From the NCBI GenBank assembly GCA_937952925.1, contig CALFYA010000021.1, positions 1 to 8,797 on the forward strand: a DNA stretch of 8,797 nt. The letters run 5' to 3'. This DNA is from an uncultured Moraxellaceae bacterium (lineage in GTDB: Bacteria; Pseudomonadota; Gammaproteobacteria; Pseudomonadales; Moraxellaceae). Positions 6,300 to 8,797 of the stretch are shown here, in pieces. Position 1 is the stretch's first letter; the number at the start of each line of letters is the position of its first letter. The notes under the pieces were generated by a model. The model saw only the letters and a program-made list of their open reading frames with translations. It did no database searches and had not been told where the DNA came from. The position numbers and the translations under genes are program-made.

Positions 6300-6833
6300 T
6301 CAATTGGTGGGCTGATCAAGTGGCAAGACAATATTGGTCACTTTCCAAGTTAGTCCCTGTCTAGTCAAGACGGCTTGGATTGAATGACCTTGTGTAGAGG
6401 TGGAAGTGACCACAAAGCTGTTTAATGATTGATAGCTCATCTGGACATCGGGTTTGGAGTCGGCTGAATCGGTGGACTTCGTGTCATCGGGGGCTGATGA
6501 TGAGTGGGGCAGTTGTGGCAATTGTCCAGTCATCAGTTTTTGCATCCCTGTAGGGGTCACATACACATCGACCATCTTGTCTACCAACAGGCCAGCAAAG
6601 GCAGTACCCAGTAATGCAAACGGATTATCGGTGTGCTGTTCGACTGTAGCGGTCATCTTGTTGTTGAGTTGGTCTTTGAGGTTTTGCCGCACACTGACAA
6701 AATCAATATGTGCAGCGAGCGCTTGAGCGTCTTTGGCTTGTGCAGCACTTTGGATTTGATGCACCACCCAATAAGGCGAGCCAATCCAATACGCTACAAC
6801 CAGCAACAGTAGCCCAATCAGTGCATTTTTCAT
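6300..6833 (-). CDS. DUF2939 family protein, membrane-anchored
   Basis: 177 residues from ATG at 6833. The N-terminus MKNALIGLLLLVVAYWIGSP is one hydrophobic segment (about 4-19) that looks like a signal anchor, followed by PYWVVHQIQSAAQAKDAQAL (20-39). That pattern, with a later FVSVRQNLKDQL and a small soluble domain, is what I recall of DUF2939 proteins. Their function is not established. Residues 111-128 are a Ser/Asp-rich linker, and a small C-terminal beta-rich part (130-172) follows. The reading frame stays open upstream to 7073, but those 80 residues overlap the upstream gene, and the hydrophobic N-terminus fits only the internal start. An alternative ATG at 6848 would add MSRYH; its AGAGA is too close to it, so I prefer 6833. 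It lies 67 bases after the 127-residue gene and 54 bases before the LPLAT gene. Confidence 0.8.
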   Translation of the reverse strand: MKNALIGLLLLVVAYWIGSPYWVVHQIQSAAQAKDAQALAAHIDFVSVRQNLKDQLNNKMTATVEQHTDNPFALLGTAFAGLLVDKMVDVYVTPTGMQKLMTGQLPQLPHSSSAPDDTKSTDSADSKPDVQMSYQSLNSFVVTSTSTQGHSIQAVLTRQGLTWKVTNIVLPLDQPTN

Positions 6834-6900
6834 GTGGTATCTGCTCATTCTCTTTGTACAACGCAGTGTATGCATGCAACCTGATGGGAAGCAAGGGTGC

Positions 6901-7284
6901 TTAATCCCACCAGTGAAAGAGCGCATCGCCCACAGTTTGGGGTTTCCAATAGCGGACATCGGCCACCGACAGCTCTGGCTGTAGGCAAAAATCTGCCAGT
7001 AGTTCAGCAGTGGTGAGTGGGCGAAGACCAAACAGGTCATACAAGGTCGTGCTAAACGCCGGTTGATCAACAAAGTCTAAGGTACAGCGCATCGGCTCAA
7101 ACGTGCGGCTATACGCCCATTGACCAGCGTGATTGCACAACACAAAAAACACCGCGTCGCGGGTCGCGATGCGGACAGCATAAAAATTGGGGGTGATGTC
7201 TGGTACAAACCAGTCGGAGGGTGTGGCGTCTAGGGAGCGGCAGGTGGTGTAGATGATGTGTTTGAAGCTCGCAAAATCAATCAT
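6901..7284 (-). CDS. Uncharacterised conserved-looking small protein (127 residues)
   Basis: I do not recognise a named family. The predicted protein is soluble, rich in aromatic residues and ends with VRYWKPQTVGDALFHWWD (110-127), a distinctive tryptophan-rich tail. There is no signal peptide, transmembrane segment, metal-binding cluster or nucleotide-binding loop. FYAVRIATRDAVFFVLCNHAGQWAYSR (about 34-60) looks like beta strands. Its amino-acid make-up is protein-like, and it fills its interval without a better frame on either strand, which supports a real gene. ATG at 7284 is the start; no good Shine-Dalgarno precedes it, so the start is less certain. It lies between purT (117 bases upstream, with a REP-like palindrome in the gap) and the DUF2939 gene (67 bases downstream), all on the minus strand. 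No function is proposed. Confidence 0.7.
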   Translation of the reverse strand: MIDFASFKHIIYTTCRSLDATPSDWFVPDITPNFYAVRIATRDAVFFVLCNHAGQWAYSRTFEPMRCTLDFVDQPAFSTTLYDLFGLRPLTTAELLADFCLQPELSVADVRYWKPQTVGDALFHWWD

Positions 7285-7327
7285 GAGATATGTAGTGAAT
7301 CATCAAAAATTGCATTTGTCTGTGTAC

Positions 7328-7360
7328 TGATGGATTCCCGCCTTCGCGGGAATGACATCA
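7328..7360. repeat. REP-like palindromic element between purT and the 127-residue protein gene
   Basis: ATTCCCGC (7334-7341) and GCGGGAAT (7346-7353) form a perfect 8-bp stem around the tetraloop CTTC. TGATG (7328-7332) and CATCA (7356-7360) extend it by 5 bp across an internal G/GA mismatch. The core GATTCCCGC..GCGGGAATGAC is the widespread intergenic REP-like palindrome seen in many beta- and gammaproteobacteria. It lies about 41-74 bases after the purT stop. It could act as a 3' stabiliser or weak terminator for purT, although no T-run follows directly. Only one copy is in the window. Confidence 0.7.
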
Positions 7361-7401
7361 ATCACTTTAACAGCTTTACAAGAAAGATCAGATCAGGCCA
7401 A

Positions 7402-8604
7402 TTAGCCGCTGACTTTTACCGCATCTGCGGCTTGTTTAGCCAATGTCCGTGCGGTATCGGTATCTTTGGCACGCACGGTTGCCACACCCATGCGGCGGCG
7501 GCTAAAGCCTTCGGGCTTACCAAACAAACGCAAGTCTGAACCCGCAACGGCAAGGGCTTGCTCCAAGCCACTAAATTGCAGATTTTGACCATCCATACCG
7601 GCATAGATCACCGCACTCGCGGCTGCGCTATGGCGGCTGGTATCGACAGGCAAGCCCAAAATGGCGCGCGCGTGTAGCTCAAATTCGCTTTGAAATTGGC
7701 TGGCTAAGGTCACAAGGCCAGTATCGTGTGGGCGTGGGGACACTTCAGAGAACCAGACAAAATCGCCTTTCACAAACAACTCCACGCCAAACAAACCACA
7801 GCCACCGAATGCAGTGGTGACCAAGTCGGCAATCCGTTTGGCTTCGGTGAGGGCTTTGGCGGTCATCGGTTGGGGCTGCCAGCTTTCGACGTAATCGCCC
7901 GATTCTTGGCGGTGACCGATGGCATCACAAAAATGGGTTTCAATCGCACCGGTTTCTGGGTTTTTGGCACGCACGGTGAGCAAGGTGATTTCAAAATCAA
8001 AATTGATTTGACCTTCCACAATCACTTTGCCATGACTGACCCGACCGCCCTGCATGGCGTATTCCCACGCGGTGTCGGTTTGCTCAAAGCTGGTCAAACG
8101 CGATTGACCTTTGCCTGATGATGACATGACTGGTTTGACAAAACATGGGTAGCCGATGTCATCACAGGCCGCTTTGAACGATTCGAGCGAATCGGCAAAA
8201 CGGTACGGTGAAGTCGGCAGGCCAAGCGTTTCAGCCGCGAGTTTACGGATACCTTCACGGTTCATGGTCAGGTTGGCTGCTTTGGCTGAGGGGATCACCA
8301 CGGCTTGACCACTTTCTTCGATTTTGAGTAGTTGCTCGGTGGCGATGGCTTCGATTTCGGGCACAATCAGGTGGGGTTTGATCTGATCGACCAAGGCTTG
8401 CAAGGCGCTTGGATCAGCCATATTCAGCACATGCGCGACATGCGCCACTTGCATGGCAGGGGCATTGGCATAACGGTCGGCGGCATGTACTTCGACGCCC
8501 AAGCGTTGCAGGCTAATCACGACTTCTTTGCCAAGTTCGCCTGAGCCGAGCATCAGGACGCGAAACGCAGAAGATTGTAGGGGAGTGCCAAGGGTGACGG
8601 TCAT
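7402..8604 (-). CDS. purT: Formate-dependent phosphoribosylglycinamide formyltransferase (GAR transformylase 2)
   Basis: 400 residues, near the 392 of E. coli PurT. It makes formyl-GAR from GAR, formate and ATP in de novo purine synthesis (step 3), the folate-independent alternative to PurN, in the cytoplasm. ATP-grasp features: N-terminal LGSGELGKEV (19-28), PEIEAIATE (82-90), the ATP loop VKPVMSSSGKGQS (156-168), GHRQESGDYVESWQP (230-244), metal/ATP glutamates in FGVELFV (272-278) and FSEVSPRPHDTGLVTL (285-300), and RLFGKPE (359-365). The GHRQ, SESWQP-like and FSEVSPRPHDTG strings separate it from the related PurK. I start at ATG 8604: GGAG (8611-8614) lies 6 bases upstream, and the N-terminus MTVTLGTPL aligns with E. 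coli MTLLGTAL. A TTG at 8616 in the same frame overlaps that ribosome site. It is the first gene of a minus-strand run. No PurR-type operator was seen upstream. Confidence 0.96.
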   Translation of the reverse strand: MTVTLGTPLQSSAFRVLMLGSGELGKEVVISLQRLGVEVHAADRYANAPAMQVAHVAHVLNMADPSALQALVDQIKPHLIVPEIEAIATEQLLKIEESGQAVVIPSAKAANLTMNREGIRKLAAETLGLPTSPYRFADSLESFKAACDDIGYPCFVKPVMSSSGKGQSRLTSFEQTDTAWEYAMQGGRVSHGKVIVEGQINFDFEITLLTVRAKNPETGAIETHFCDAIGHRQESGDYVESWQPQPMTAKALTEAKRIADLVTTAFGGCGLFGVELFVKGDFVWFSEVSPRPHDTGLVTLASQFQSEFELHARAILGLPVDTSRHSAAASAVIYAGMDGQNLQFSGLEQALAVAGSDLRLFGKPEGFSRRRMGVATVRAKDTDTARTLAKQAADAVKVSG

Positions 8605-8610
8605 GGTCGG

Positions 8611-8614
8611 CTCC
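8611..8614 (-). promoter_or_regulatory. Shine-Dalgarno GGAG that decides the purT start
   Basis: GGAG on the minus strand lies 6 bases before the ATG at 8604. The alternative in-frame TTG (8616-8614) runs into it, so the ATG start gives the better ribosome site and the length expected for PurT. Confidence 0.7.
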
Positions 8615-8672
8615 AAACAGGGAACGGCAAAAATTGGCGGATAGGATAGCAGATTTATCCATCACACTTTAG

Positions 8673-8726
8673 CGGGGCGCATGCAGAATTGGGATTCTGC
8701 CAAGCTCTTCACCAGTTTTTGCCCCG
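8673..8726. other. Nested inverted repeats upstream of purT
   Basis: An inner hairpin GCAGAAT (8683-8689), loop TGGG, ATTCTGC (8694-8700) has a perfect 7-bp stem. It is enclosed by CGGGGC (8673-8678) and GCCCCG (8721-8726), a 6-bp pair. No T-run follows on either strand, and it does not resemble a purine riboswitch or PurR operator that I know. It may be a structured leader, a regulator site, or the tail of a neighbouring transcript. It ends only 30 bases before the adapter contamination, so sequence quality here should be treated with care. Confidence 0.4.
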
Positions 8727-8756
8727 TATCGGCGTAGGAGTTGCAGGGTAGTGGGG

Positions 8757-8797
8757 AGATCGGAAGAGCGTCGTGTAGGGAAAGAGTGTCTTCGCCT
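8757..8797 (+). other. Illumina TruSeq adapter read-through plus i5 index (sequencing artefact)
   Basis: From 8757 the sequence starts AGATCGGAAGAGCGTCGTG and continues to GGAAAGAGTGT at 8789, the standard TruSeq read-2-side adapter as I know it. The last 8 bases (8790-8797), CTTCGCCT, are the reverse complement of AGGCGAAG, which I recall as TruSeq i5 index D505. The window ends exactly at the index end. This is library-construction sequence, not genomic DNA; it should be trimmed and not translated. Confidence 0.98.

Noticed and set aside
6834..7073. 80-residue N-terminal extension of the DUF2939 protein
   Set aside because: It overlaps the 127-residue gene in another frame, and the hydrophobic anchor that defines the family N-terminus starts only at 6833.
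7726..8118. Plus-strand open frame of 130 codons
   Set aside because: Antisense to purT, whose ATP-grasp motifs cover this interval.
8605..8616. TTG start for purT giving a 404-residue protein
   Set aside because: The TTG overlaps the GGAG ribosome site that serves the ATG at 8604, and family alignment supports the ATG.
8605..8756. PurR operator or purine riboswitch upstream of purT
   Set aside because: No ACGCAAACGTTTGCGT-like site and no recognisable aptamer core; the palindromes present do not fit either.

Overview
The window looks like chromosomal DNA of a gammaproteobacterium of balanced base composition (G+C near one half by eye). The soluble transhydrogenase, the PurT-type purine enzyme and a DUF2939 protein together suggest Pseudomonadales, perhaps Moraxellaceae. 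That placement is inference from remembered family resemblance, not from a search. No tRNA, rRNA, CRISPR array, transposase or phage gene was seen. No gene-free stretch exceeds 300 bases; the longest is 258 bases (3008-3265).

Left part (1-3007, minus strand): an ATP-dependent urea degradation operon. atzF (allophanate hydrolase) comes first and the urea carboxylase gene follows 10 bases later, running off the left edge after its biotin carboxylase domain. Urea carboxylase makes allophanate from urea, bicarbonate and ATP. AtzF splits allophanate to ammonia and CO2. The pair therefore supplies nitrogen from urea without a nickel urease.

Control region (3008-3265): between atzF and the divergent sthA lies what I consider the best signal here. 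A match to every specified position of the sigma-54 -24/-12 consensus points at atzF and predicts a start about 30 bases before its ATG. About 120 bp upstream of that start is a 7+7 bp palindrome of the form GCAC-N7-GTGC, the NtrC enhancer pattern, with two helically phased A-tracts between them. This suggests nitrogen-limitation (NtrBC/RpoN) control of the urea operon.

Middle (3266-5471, plus strand): sthA, encoding soluble NAD(P) transhydrogenase, then a 187-base gap holding an imperfect inverted repeat and small hairpins, then a hexapeptide-repeat (left-handed beta helix) acyltransferase.

Right part (5475-8604, minus strand): read in the direction of transcription, purT (formate-dependent GAR transformylase), a REP-like palindrome, an unrecognised 127-residue protein, a membrane-anchored DUF2939 protein and an LPLAT-type acyltransferase. 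The acyltransferase meets the hexapeptide acyltransferase tail to tail, with 3 bases between stop codons.

Right end: bases 8757-8797 are not biological. They match an Illumina TruSeq adapter followed by an 8-base i5 index, so the contig is contaminated there and genuine sequence ends at about 8756. I found no new multi-gene defence or mobile system. The most interesting biology is the apparent sigma-54/NtrC control of the compact atzF-urea carboxylase operon.
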